Shown here in pieces: positions 1 to 5,228 of a stretch of DNA of 5,734 bases (its first letter is position 1; every line of letters begins with the position of its first letter). Both the position numbers and the translations under genes were made by a program. The notes below the pieces were generated by a model. It searched no databases, was not told the DNA's origin, and worked only from the letters and a program-made list of their open reading frames with translations. Source of the stretch: JBDHRG01 sp039807445 (lineage in GTDB: Bacteria > Pseudomonadota > Gammaproteobacteria > Competibacterales > Competibacteraceae); assembly GCA_039807445.1 (NCBI GenBank), contig JBDHRG010000225.1:1-5734 (forward strand), read 5' to 3'.

Positions 1-4
1 GAAC

Positions 5-31
5 GGGGTGGGCAGCAAAGCTGCCCACCCC
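5..31. terminator. GGGTGGGCA-type hairpin, probable terminator of the cytochrome b561 gene
   Basis: A perfect 12-bp G/C-rich stem (5-16 with 20-31) closes on an AAA loop. It lies 19 bases beyond the stop codon of the minus-strand cytochrome b561 gene, the place of a transcription terminator. There is no U-run: read on the minus strand the stem is followed only by GTTC before the window ends. It is therefore not a textbook intrinsic terminator, and it could be a REP-like dispersed palindrome acting as an mRNA end stabiliser. Its core GGGTGGGCA / TGCCCACCC recurs exactly in the hairpin at 1959-1986. What lies on the other side is outside the window, so a bidirectional role cannot be judged. Confidence 0.6.
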
Positions 32-50
32 TCGGGTCCGCAGGTCCGGA

Positions 51-608
51 TCAGCGGCTGCGCTGCTCGGGCAGCATTCGCGCCAGCGTGTCGTCCTTCT
101 GCATCCAGTGGTGCCACAGCGCCGCCAGAGCGTGGGCGCCGATCACGAAGTACAGCGCGTTGGCGATCAGCTCGTGCGCGCCGATGACCGTCTTCGCCAG
201 CTCCTTGTCGGGCACCGCGAAGCCCGGGATCGCGAACAGCCCGAACACCGACACCTCGCGCCCGAACATCAGGGTGGCGAGCAAGCCGCTGACCGGCATC
301 AGGACCATCGCCGCGTACAGCGCGAGGTGCATGCCGTGCGCCGACTTCGCCTGCCAGGCCGGCATGCCGGCGAGGTCGGACGGTGCGGCGTCGAACCAGC
401 GCCAGCCCAGGCGTGCGGCGGCGACCGCGAACATCAGCACGCCGAGCGCCTTGTGCGTCGCGCCGAGCGCATCGCGTACCGGGTCGCCCTTGGGCCAGAA
501 GCCCTTGAGCTCCATCGCCGCGTACAGCGCCACGAACAGCACCAGCGTGATCCAGTGGAAGGTTTGCGCCACCGCGCCGTAGCGCTCGGGGGTATTGCGC
601 AGGCTCAT
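51..608 (-). CDS. Cytochrome b561 (bacterial di-heme, CybB-like membrane protein)
   Basis: This encodes a 185-residue inner-membrane b-type cytochrome of the bacterial cytochrome b561 / Ni-hydrogenase b-subunit family. Such proteins pass electrons between the quinone pool and a small redox partner; E. coli CybB has been described as a superoxide:ubiquinone oxidoreductase. Four hydrophobic segments are visible at about 17-34, 54-70, 93-115 and 146-165. Four histidines fit the di-heme pattern: H18 (FHW) at the start of helix 1, H52 (THK) before helix 2, and H145 and H159, 14 residues apart, around helix 4. H91 and H94 are extra. There is no signal peptide and no fused domain, and the length is normal. 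I chose the ATG at 608 because AGGAG (616-620) stands 7 bases upstream. An in-frame ATG at 632 would add eight basic residues and lies before this site. The gene follows the lysR gene by 98 bases on the same strand. Its natural electron partner and substrate cannot be read from the sequence. Confidence 0.9.
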   Translation of the reverse strand: MSLRNTPERYGAVAQTFHWITLVLFVALYAAMELKGFWPKGDPVRDALGATHKALGVLMFAVAAARLGWRWFDAAPSDLAGMPAWQAKSAHGMHLALYAAMVLMPVSGLLATLMFGREVSVFGLFAIPGFAVPDKELAKTVIGAHELIANALYFVIGAHALAALWHHWMQKDDTLARMLPEQRSR

Positions 609-659
609 CGCCCATCTCCTGTTCCGCTTCACTCTGCGAACAAGTGTGCGCTCCCCTGT

Positions 660-681
660 ATGAACCCGGCATTAACCCGGC
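660..681. repeat. Tandem 11-bp repeat in the leader of the cytochrome b561 gene
   Basis: Two abutting 11-bp copies, ATGAACCCGGC (660-670) and ATTAACCCGGC (671-681), differ at one base. They lie in the 98-base gap between the lysR stop and the cytochrome b561 start, 52-73 bases upstream of that start codon. A period of 11 is close to one helical turn, so both copies would face the same side of the DNA, as expected of a small operator. The AACCCG core is also the inverse of CGGGTT at 702-707 next to the lysR stop, so a weak long-loop hairpin is possible. I see no clear sigma-70 promoter in the gap, so a regulatory role is inferred only. Confidence 0.35.
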
Positions 682-706
682 TCATGTCCTCGCCCACTCT
701 ACGGGT

Positions 707-1582
707 TCAGGCGACCGCCAGTTCGGGCTCGTCGGCGCGCAAGCCTTCGCGCACGTATTGCGCGAAGCACTCGCTGACCGCCGTCGGCCGCGGCCCCTGG
801 TGCAGCGTGATCGCCGCCGTCGGCAGCGGCGGGAAGCCCTCCTCGGCGCCGAGCACGCGCACCCCGGGCGGCAGCAGGCTGCGGCCGAGCACCGTCACTG
901 CGAGCCCGGCGTTCACCGCGGCGAGCACGCCGGCGATGCTCGGACTCGAGTAGGCGATGCGGTAGGCGCGCCCCGTCCGCCCCAGCGCGGTGACCGCCCA
1001 CTCGCGGAAGACGCAGCCCTTCTGGAACAGTGCCAGCGGCAGCGGATCGGCTTCGTGCGCGCAGTGGCGCTCGGCGGTCGCCCACACCAGCGGCTCGCGG
1101 CGCAGCACTTCGCCGTCCTCCTGGCCCGGCGTGGCCGTGATCAGCGCCAGGTCGAGCTCGCCGGCGGCGACCAGCGGCCGCAGGTTCAGGCTCGACTCGC
1201 ACAGCACCTCGACGTGCACGCGCGGGTACGACTCGGCGAAGTGCACCAGGATGCCGGGCAGGAAGCGGTCGACGTAGTCGTCGGGTGTGCCGAGGCGCAC
1301 CGTGCCGACCATCTCCGGGCGCGTCAGCGCTGCGAGCGCTTCGTCGTGCAGCTTCAGCAGCCGCCGCGCGTAGGCGAGCAGCGCCTCGCCGTCGGCGCTC
1401 AGCGCCACGCCGCGGCCGTCGCGCTGGAACAGCGCCCGGCCGAGCGCATCCTCGAGGCGCTTCATCTGCATGCTGACCGCCGACTGCGTGCGGTGCACGC
1501 GGCTCGCGGCTGGCGTGAAGCCACCGGTGTCGGCGATCGCGACGAAGGTGCGCAACAGTTCGTTGTCGAGATGGAGGGGCAT
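707..1582 (-). CDS. LysR-family transcriptional regulator, LrhA-like
   Basis: This is a 291-residue LysR-type DNA-binding regulator, normal in length. Residues 5-63 form the winged helix-turn-helix (LLRTFVAIADTGGFTPAA, then RTQSAVSMQMKRLE at 31-44). A linker helix follows, then an effector-binding domain from about residue 92 to 280 (GTVRLGTPDDY, GELDLALITATPG, CVFREWAVTAL, AGLAVTVL). By memory of the family it most resembles E. coli LrhA/HexA: DLDLLRTFVAVAD aligns with LDNELLRTFVAIAD and LPPLPDT with FPPLPTA. The effector cannot be predicted. The ATG at 1582 has GAGG (1588-1591) 5 bases upstream. It is divergent from the DUF1127 gene across a shared region carrying candidate LysR boxes, one of which would sit near the lysR transcription start and allow autorepression. 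The cytochrome b561 gene follows on the same strand and might be cotranscribed. LrhA orthology in function is not claimed. Confidence 0.93.
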   Translation of the reverse strand: MPLHLDNELLRTFVAIADTGGFTPAASRVHRTQSAVSMQMKRLEDALGRALFQRDGRGVALSADGEALLAYARRLLKLHDEALAALTRPEMVGTVRLGTPDDYVDRFLPGILVHFAESYPRVHVEVLCESSLNLRPLVAAGELDLALITATPGQEDGEVLRREPLVWATAERHCAHEADPLPLALFQKGCVFREWAVTALGRTGRAYRIAYSSPSIAGVLAAVNAGLAVTVLGRSLLPPGVRVLGAEEGFPPLPTAAITLHQGPRPTAVSECFAQYVREGLRADEPELAVA

Positions 1583-1599
1583 GGCGGCCTCACAGAATC

Positions 1600-1614
1600 A
1601 TCAACGATCGTGAT
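1600..1614. promoter_or_regulatory. Candidate LysR box ATC-N9-GAT (recognition site)
   Basis: The 15-mer ATCAACGATCGTGAT has dyad ends ATCA and TGAT and fits the T-N11-A rule of LysR-family sites, in the ATC-N9-GAT form also known from NodD boxes. Its centre holds the palindrome ACGATCGT. It lies 18 bases from the lysR start codon and its centre is about 65 bases upstream of the inferred start point of the divergent DUF1127 transcript, the classical position of a LysR recognition site. T-N11-A alone is common by chance; the dyad ends and position give it weight. Binding is inferred. Confidence 0.5.
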
Positions 1615-1618
1615 CCTT

Positions 1619-1648
1619 CATATAAGACCTATTCGTTGGATGGATCAA
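1619..1648 (-). promoter_or_regulatory. Candidate sigma-70 promoter of the lysR gene
   Basis: On the minus strand TTGATC (1648-1643; 4 of 6 against TTGACA) and TATATG (1624-1619; 4 of 6 against TATAAT) are separated by 18 bases. This is the most AT-rich part of the intergenic region. Transcription would begin near 1612, inside the candidate LysR box at 1600-1614, an arrangement that would let the regulator repress itself. The match is moderate and made by eye. Confidence 0.35.
1631..1645. promoter_or_regulatory. Second, weaker LysR half-match ATT-N9-GAT
   Basis: ATT (1631-1633) and GAT (1643-1645) are 9 bases apart and match five of the six dyad bases of the ATC-N9-GAT box at 1600-1614, keeping T-N11-A. 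Its centre is 31 bases, about three helical turns, from the first box, and lies near -34 of the inferred DUF1127 transcript. That is where the activation site of a LysR regulator is usually found. This is a weak individual match that gains support only from the spacing. Confidence 0.3.
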
Positions 1649-1665
1649 TAGCGTGCGTCCATAGT
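1636..1665 (+). promoter_or_regulatory. Candidate weak promoter of the DUF1127 gene
   Basis: TTGGAT (1636-1641; 3 of 6) and CATAGT (1660-1665; 4 of 6) are 18 bases apart, with an expected transcript start near 1672 and a leader of about 29 bases. A poor -35 overlapping the second LysR half-match is what an activator-dependent promoter looks like, but the match is weak. TATAAG at 1621-1626 is a better -10 hexamer on this strand, yet it has no -35 at the right distance. Confidence 0.3.
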
Positions 1666-1700
1666 GCTCGTCACCCGAAGCACCGCTGGAGGGATTGGCC

Positions 1701-1940
1701 ATGCAATGCACGACGACTCGAGAGCTCGCGATCGAAGGCCGGGCGTTCAGCCTGATGTCGTGGTTCGCCGCGCTGGGGCGGCGGCTGCGCCACTGGCACG
1801 AAGTCTACCGCCAGCGCCAGGCGCTGCTCGCGCTCGACGAACGGACGCTGAAAGACCTCGGCCTCAGCCGCGCCGACGCGCTCGCGGAAGGGTTGCGCCC
1901 CTTCTGGCACGACGGCGACGCCTGGCAGCCGGGGAAGTGA
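1701..1940 (+). CDS. DUF1127 (YjiS-like) small arginine-rich protein
   Basis: This encodes a 79-residue basic protein with a C-terminal DUF1127 domain. The signature runs from about residue 37 (RQRQALLALDERTLKDLGLS) and ends in the typical RPFW at 66-69. A tryptophan- and arginine-rich helix (20-36: WFAALGRRLRHWHEVYR) precedes it. The first 18 residues are poorly conserved in type. Members of this family are small soluble proteins; in Rhodobacter sphaeroides CcaF1 binds RNA and affects RNA turnover, and others have been linked to stress and nutrient responses. The role here is unknown. I start at the ATG at 1701 because GGAGGG (1688-1693) lies 7 bases upstream; the in-frame TTG at 1695 is only one base from that site. 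The gene is divergent from lysR, and pairing of a DUF1127 gene with a LysR regulator is a recurrent layout in my recollection, so it is the likely target. A strong hairpin follows 18 bases after the stop. Confidence 0.88.
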   Translation: MQCTTTRELAIEGRAFSLMSWFAALGRRLRHWHEVYRQRQALLALDERTLKDLGLSRADALAEGLRPFWHDGDAWQPGK

Positions 1941-1958
1941 GGCACGCAGTGCGCGAAG

Positions 1959-1986
1959 CCGGGTGGGCAAGGTGTTGCCCACCCGG
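1959..1986. terminator. 12-bp hairpin between convergent genes, probable bidirectional terminator
   Basis: A perfect 12-bp stem (1959-1970 with 1975-1986) with loop GGTG fills most of the 54-base gap between the DUF1127 stop (1940) and the qorA stop (1995). It can fold in both transcripts, which suits a shared terminator. No U-run follows on either strand (plus: GGCC; minus: TTCGCG), so termination would be atypical or Rho-assisted. The core GGGTGGGCA / TGCCCACCC is identical to the hairpin at 5-31. Such palindromes are scattered in many proteobacterial genomes as REP-like elements, which is the main alternative. Confidence 0.65.
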
Positions 1987-1994
1987 GGCCGGCA

Positions 1995-2972
1995 CTACGG
2001 GATCAGCACCGTCGACCCCGTGGTCGCGCGCGCCTCGAGCGCGCGGTGCGCCTCGGCGGCATCGCGCAGCGCATAGCGCTGGTTGACCTCGATCTTCACC
2101 GCCCCCTGCCCGACCACCTCGAACAGCTCGGCAGCGGCGGCGAGCAGCTCGGCGCGCTTGGCGACGTAGTGGCCGAGCATCGGCCGCGTCAGGAACAGCG
2201 AGCCCTTCTGCGCCAGCAGCAGCGGCTCGACCGCCGGTACCGCGCCCGACGCGTTGCCGTAGTTGACCATCATGCCCAGCGGCCGCAGGCTGTCGAGCGA
2301 GCCGGCGAAGGTGTCCTTGCCGACGCCGTCGTAGACCACCGCCACGCCTTCGCCGCCAGTGAGCTCGCGCACGCGCCGCGCGACGTCGTGCTCGCGGTAC
2401 AGGATCACGTGGTCGCAACCGTGCGCGCGGGCGATCTCCGCCTTGGCTTCGGAGCCGACGGTGCCGATCACGGTCGCGCCGAGGTGTTTGAGCCATTGCG
2501 TCGCGATCAGCCCGACACCGCCGGCGGCAGCGTGCAGCAGCACGGTGTCGCCGGGCTGCACGCGGTAGGTGCGGCGCAGCAGGTACCACGCGGTCAGCCC
2601 CTGCAGCATCATCGCCGCCGCGGTGTCGAAGCCGATGCCCTCGGGCAGCGGCACGACGCGGTCGGCCGGCATCAGCCGTACCTCGGCGTAGGCGCCGAGC
2701 GGGCCGACACAGTAGGCGACGCGGTCGCCGACGCGCAAGTCGGCCACGCCCGCACCGACCGCCTCGACCACACCCGCGCCCTCGAAGCCGAGCCCCGTGG
2801 GCAGCGCCGGCGCCTGGTACAGCCCGGTGCGGTAATAGATGTCGATGAAGTTCAGCCCGACCGCGTGGTTGCGCACGCGGATCTCGCCCGGGGCGGGCGG
2901 GCCTGCCTCGACGCGCTCCCAGCGCAGCACTTCGGGACCGCCGTACTCGTGGATGCGGATGGCCATGCTCAT
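1995..2972 (-). CDS. qorA: NADPH:quinone oxidoreductase, zeta-crystallin type (QorA)
   Basis: This is a 325-residue cytosolic enzyme of the medium-chain reductase superfamily that reduces quinones with NADPH. The N-terminal GroES-like half (about 1-125) carries the family pattern GLNFIDIYYRTGLY (39-52) and LPTGLGFEGAGVVE (57-70). The position of the catalytic zinc cysteine of alcohol dehydrogenases is filled by N41, so the enzyme is zinc-free. The Rossmann half holds the quinone oxidoreductase signature at 141-162 (GD, then AAAGGVG at 148-154, then Q159 and K162). The C-terminal ATTGSTVLIP matches E. coli QorA (ATQGSSLLIP), which is 327 residues long. The ATG at 2972 overlaps the trmO stop as ATGA, and AGGAG (2984-2980) inside trmO stands 7 bases upstream, so translation is probably coupled. 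A second ATG two codons later is less well spaced. It is the last gene of the presumed pmbA-trmO-qorA run and ends just before a hairpin. The physiological substrate may differ from simple quinones. Confidence 0.93.
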   Translation of the reverse strand: MSMAIRIHEYGGPEVLRWERVEAGPPAPGEIRVRNHAVGLNFIDIYYRTGLYQAPALPTGLGFEGAGVVEAVGAGVADLRVGDRVAYCVGPLGAYAEVRLMPADRVVPLPEGIGFDTAAAMMLQGLTAWYLLRRTYRVQPGDTVLLHAAAGGVGLIATQWLKHLGATVIGTVGSEAKAEIARAHGCDHVILYREHDVARRVRELTGGEGVAVVYDGVGKDTFAGSLDSLRPLGMMVNYGNASGAVPAVEPLLLAQKGSLFLTRPMLGHYVAKRAELLAAAAELFEVVGQGAVKIEVNQRYALRDAAEAHRALEARATTGSTVLIP

Positions 2973-3691
2973 CGGTGTACTCCTGGTTTCGGGCCGCCGT
3001 CGGCGGCCGGGACGATCGCGGTGACGCGGATGGTCGCGGCGGCTTCATCGAGCTCACAACGCACGTCGACGTCGTACAGCTTCAGGCCGAAGCGCCCGCT
3101 GCCGCCGCGGTAAGCCGGGCGCGGGTCGGTGGCGAGCAGCTTCTCGAGCAGCGCCCGCAAGGTGGGCCGCGTCGCCAGCATCGCCGCGACCTCGGGCGCG
3201 AACACGACCGCGTACTCGCTCGGCGGCACCTCGGGGGCGAAACCGGTGCGCGCGCCGGGCAAGCTGTCGGCATACGGCAGATAGGGCTTCACGTCGAGCA
3301 CCGGCGTACCGTCGAGCAAGTCGGCGCCGCGCAGCCTCAGGACCACGCGCCCCGGCGCGGCTTCGATGCCGACCAGCTCGACCACCGACAGCCCGAGCGG
3401 GTTCGGGCGGAAGGTCGAGCGCGTCGCGAACACGCCGACGCGGGCATTGCCGCCGAGGCGCGGCGGGCGCACCGTCGGTTTCCAGCCCCGGCCCGCGGTG
3501 GCGTGGAACACGAACTGGAGCCAGACATGCGAAAAGGCCTCGAGCCCGCGCACCGCTTCGGGCCGCGCACATCGGCCCACCAGCTCGAGCTCGGCCTCGA
3601 CCGGCACCAGCCCCGGCTGGCGCGGAATGCCGAACTTTTCCTTGAACGGCGAGCGGATGTAGCCGATCGGCGAGAAGCGGTAATGCATCAT
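2969..3691 (-). CDS. trmO: tRNA (adenine(37)-N6)-methyltransferase TrmO
   Basis: This encodes a 240-residue S-adenosylmethionine-dependent enzyme that methylates N6-threonylcarbamoyladenosine at position 37 of threonine tRNA to m6t6A (YaeB/VirR/Tsaa family, beta-barrel fold). Motifs nearly identical to E. coli TrmO appear in order: RSPFKEKFGIPRQPGL (13-28), VRGLEAFSHVW (47-57), RPPRLGGNARVGVFATRS (75-92), FRPNPLGLSVVEL (94-106), DGTPVLDVKPYLPY (127-140) and DPRPAY (189-194). Length is normal, with a short unconserved tail rich in Pro and Gly (228-240). The start is either of two consecutive ATGs (3691 or 3688); neither has a clear ribosome binding site, so the exact start is uncertain and expression may depend on upstream translation. 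It lies 76 bases downstream of pmbA and overlaps qorA by 4 bases. The function does not link obviously to either neighbour. Confidence 0.95.
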   Translation of the reverse strand: MMHYRFSPIGYIRSPFKEKFGIPRQPGLVPVEAELELVGRCARPEAVRGLEAFSHVWLQFVFHATAGRGWKPTVRPPRLGGNARVGVFATRSTFRPNPLGLSVVELVGIEAAPGRVVLRLRGADLLDGTPVLDVKPYLPYADSLPGARTGFAPEVPPSEYAVVFAPEVAAMLATRPTLRALLEKLLATDPRPAYRGGSGRFGLKLYDVDVRCELDEAAATIRVTAIVPAADGGPKPGVHR

Positions 3692-3712
3692 GGCTGGAAC
3701 TTCGGACTCTCC

Positions 3713-3761
3713 GGGTGAGGGGGTGAGAATACTCCTCGCGCCTCACTCCTCGCTCCTCACC
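3713..3761. repeat. Heptad simple repeat with inverted arms between pmbA and trmO
   Basis: On the plus strand the right arm holds two tandem 14-mers, ACTCCTCGCGCCTC (3731-3744) and ACTCCTCGCTCCTC (3745-3758), differing at one base. Each splits into two heptads of consensus CTCCTCR. The left arm (3713-3727) holds GGGTGAG twice, separated by one G, the inverse type of unit. The two arms can pair: GGTGAGG 3714-3720 with CCTCACC 3755-3761, and nested GTGAG 3723-3727 with CTCAC 3742-3746. It occupies two thirds of the pmbA-trmO gap. It may fold in the minus-strand transcript as an attenuator or processing site, or be a slippage-prone simple repeat. Confidence 0.6.
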
Positions 3762-3767
3762 GACTCG

Positions 3768-5120
3768 TCATTCGCCGGCGATCGTCATCCGCCCCAGCAG
3801 CAGCGAGCCGCAGCGCACGTTGCCGCGCACGTCGACGTCGCGGCCGACCGCCTGCACGTCGCGGAACATGTCGCGCAGTCGGCCTGCGATCGTGATTTCC
3901 TGCACCGGGGAGGCGGGCACGCCGTCCTCGACCCAGAAGCCGGCGGCGCCGCGCGAATAGTCGCCGGTGACGCCGTTGACCCCCTGCCCCATCAGCTCGG
4001 TCACCCAGAGCCCGGTGCCCATGCGCGCGAGCAGCGCGTCGAAGTCGTCGTCGCCGGGCTCGACGATCACGTTGTGGATGCCGCCGGCGTTGCCGGTGGT
4101 GGCCAGCCCGAGCCGCCGCGCCGAATAGCTGTCGAGCAGGTAGCCTTCGAGTACCCCATTGCGCACCAGATGGCGCGGCACGGTGGCGACGCCCTCGCTG
4201 TCGAACGGTGCACTGCCCAGGCCCTTCGGCAGATGCGGCGCTTCGCGGATCATCAGCCAGTCGGGGAACACCGGCTGGCCGAGCGCATCGCACAGGAACG
4301 AGGCGCGGCGGTACAGCGCGCCGCCGCGGATCGCGCCGAGGAAGTGGCCGATCAGGCCGCGCGCGACCTCGGGCGCGAACAGCACCGGCGCCTCGCACGT
4401 GCCCAGCCGCCGGCCGCCGAGGCGGCGCAGTGCGCGCCCGGCGGCCTCCTCGCCGACCGCCTCGAAGCCCTCGAGCTCGGCCGGATCGCGCGCCACGGTG
4501 TAACCGTGGTCGCGCTGCATGCCGGCTGCGTCGCGGGCGATCACCGAGCACGACAGCGAGTGGCGGCTGGTCGGGTAGCCGCCGACGAAGCCGTGACTGT
4601 TGCCGTAGACCGCCAGCCCCTGGTGCGTGTTGACCGAGGCGCCCTCGGAGTTGGCGATGCGCGGGTCGAAGCCGCGCGCCACCGCTTCGCAGTCGCGTGC
4701 CAGGCGGATCGCACCCTCGGCATCGATCGCCCAGGGGTGGTACAGGTCGAGCTCGGGGATGTCGCGCGCCAGGCGCTCGGGGTCGGCGAGCCCGGCGCAA
4801 TCGTCCTCGGCGGTGTAGCGGGCGATGTCGCAGGCGGCGCGCACCGTGTCGCGCAGCGCCTCGGGGCGCCAGTCCGAGGTGCTGGCCGAGCCCTTGCGCG
4901 TGCCGAAGTACACCGTGACCGCCAGTCCGCGGTCGCGCTGGTACTCGAGCGTCTCGACCTCGCCGAGGCGCACCGACACCGACAGCCCGCTGCCGTAGCT
5001 GACCGCCGCCTCGGCGCTGCTCGCTCCGCGGCGCGCGGCTTCGCCGAGGATATCGGCGACCATCGCCTCGAGACGGCCGGTTTCGGGCAGGTCGGAAGAC
5101 GGGGGTGCGGTCTCGGACAT
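3768..5120 (-). CDS. pmbA: Metalloprotease-complex subunit PmbA/TldE
   Basis: This is a 450-residue cytosolic protein, the same length as E. coli PmbA (TldE). With TldD it forms a heteromeric peptidase that in E. coli trims the leader of microcin B17 and degrades the antitoxin CcdA. TldD supplies the zinc-binding HExxxH-type site; here the equivalent stretch is APEVARGLIGHF (249-260), which lacks it, so this is the partner subunit and not TldD. Other landmarks are YFGTRKGSASTSD (71-83), PFDSEGV (305-311), the run SYSARRLGL (331-339) with GNAGGIHN (343-350), and MGTGLWVTELMGQGVNGVTG (367-386) followed by DYSRGAAGFW (387-396). The frame stays open 513 bases further upstream, but that part is antisense to darP. 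The ATG at 5120 has AAGGA (5132-5128) 7 bases before it and restores the family length. tldD is not in the window. It is divergent from darP, as in E. coli, and probably heads the pmbA-trmO-qorA run. Its substrate here is unknown. Confidence 0.95.
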   Translation of the reverse strand: MSETAPPSSDLPETGRLEAMVADILGEAARRGASSAEAAVSYGSGLSVSVRLGEVETLEYQRDRGLAVTVYFGTRKGSASTSDWRPEALRDTVRAACDIARYTAEDDCAGLADPERLARDIPELDLYHPWAIDAEGAIRLARDCEAVARGFDPRIANSEGASVNTHQGLAVYGNSHGFVGGYPTSRHSLSCSVIARDAAGMQRDHGYTVARDPAELEGFEAVGEEAAGRALRRLGGRRLGTCEAPVLFAPEVARGLIGHFLGAIRGGALYRRASFLCDALGQPVFPDWLMIREAPHLPKGLGSAPFDSEGVATVPRHLVRNGVLEGYLLDSYSARRLGLATTGNAGGIHNVIVEPGDDDFDALLARMGTGLWVTELMGQGVNGVTGDYSRGAAGFWVEDGVPASPVQEITIAGRLRDMFRDVQAVGRDVDVRGNVRCGSLLLGRMTIAGE

Positions 5121-5228
5121 CGCGGAATCCTTGGCTTCGGGTTCGGAACGGCGTGATCTACGTTTGGAGCGCGCGATGCGGCACGCTAACATCCGCCGCC
5201 CGATTGTAACCGGCCGGGGGTCGACACG
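5121..5228. promoter_or_regulatory. Divergent pmbA/darP promoter region
   Basis: The 108 bases between the pmbA and darP starts must hold both promoters. For darP, TTGGAG (5164-5169; 3 of 6) and TAACAT (5187-5192; 4 of 6) are 17 bases apart, giving a start near 5200 and a leader of about 29 bases. For pmbA, TACAAT (5208-5203 on the minus strand; 5 of 6) is the best -10, but no good -35 lies at the right distance, and the leader would be about 75 bases. These assignments are weak and made by eye. No clear operator dyad is visible. Confidence 0.4.

Noticed and set aside
609..632. Upstream ATG (632) for cytochrome b561
   Set aside because: The AGGAG site lies inside this extension and is correctly spaced for the ATG at 608; the added residues are basic and not typical of the family.
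662..708. Inverted repeat GAACCCG / CGGGTTC as a terminator of lysR
   Set aside because: The arms are 33 bases apart, with no U-run, and one arm overlaps the lysR stop codon, so it is a poor terminator.
644..1651. 335-residue open frame on the plus strand opposite lysR
   Set aside because: It is antisense to a complete LysR regulator, lacks any motif, and runs through the shared promoter region.
1695..1700. TTG start for the DUF1127 gene
   Set aside because: Only one base separates it from the GGAGGG ribosome binding site, while the ATG at 1701 has a spacing of 7.
1864..3057. 397-residue open frame on the minus strand across qorA
   Set aside because: It is very rich in Arg, Ala and Gly, has no recognisable motif, and overlaps qorA, which matches its family from end to end. 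It is a frame shadow typical of high-GC DNA.
3731..3758. Tandem 14-mers considered as a CRISPR remnant
   Set aside because: The copies abut without spacers, are too short and are heptad-based, and no cas gene is present.
3690..5156. 488-residue open frame on the plus strand opposite pmbA
   Set aside because: Composition (Ala, Arg, Val, Gln, His) is that of an antisense shadow of a high-GC gene. pmbA on the minus strand is certain, and there is no ribosome binding site or domain for the plus frame.
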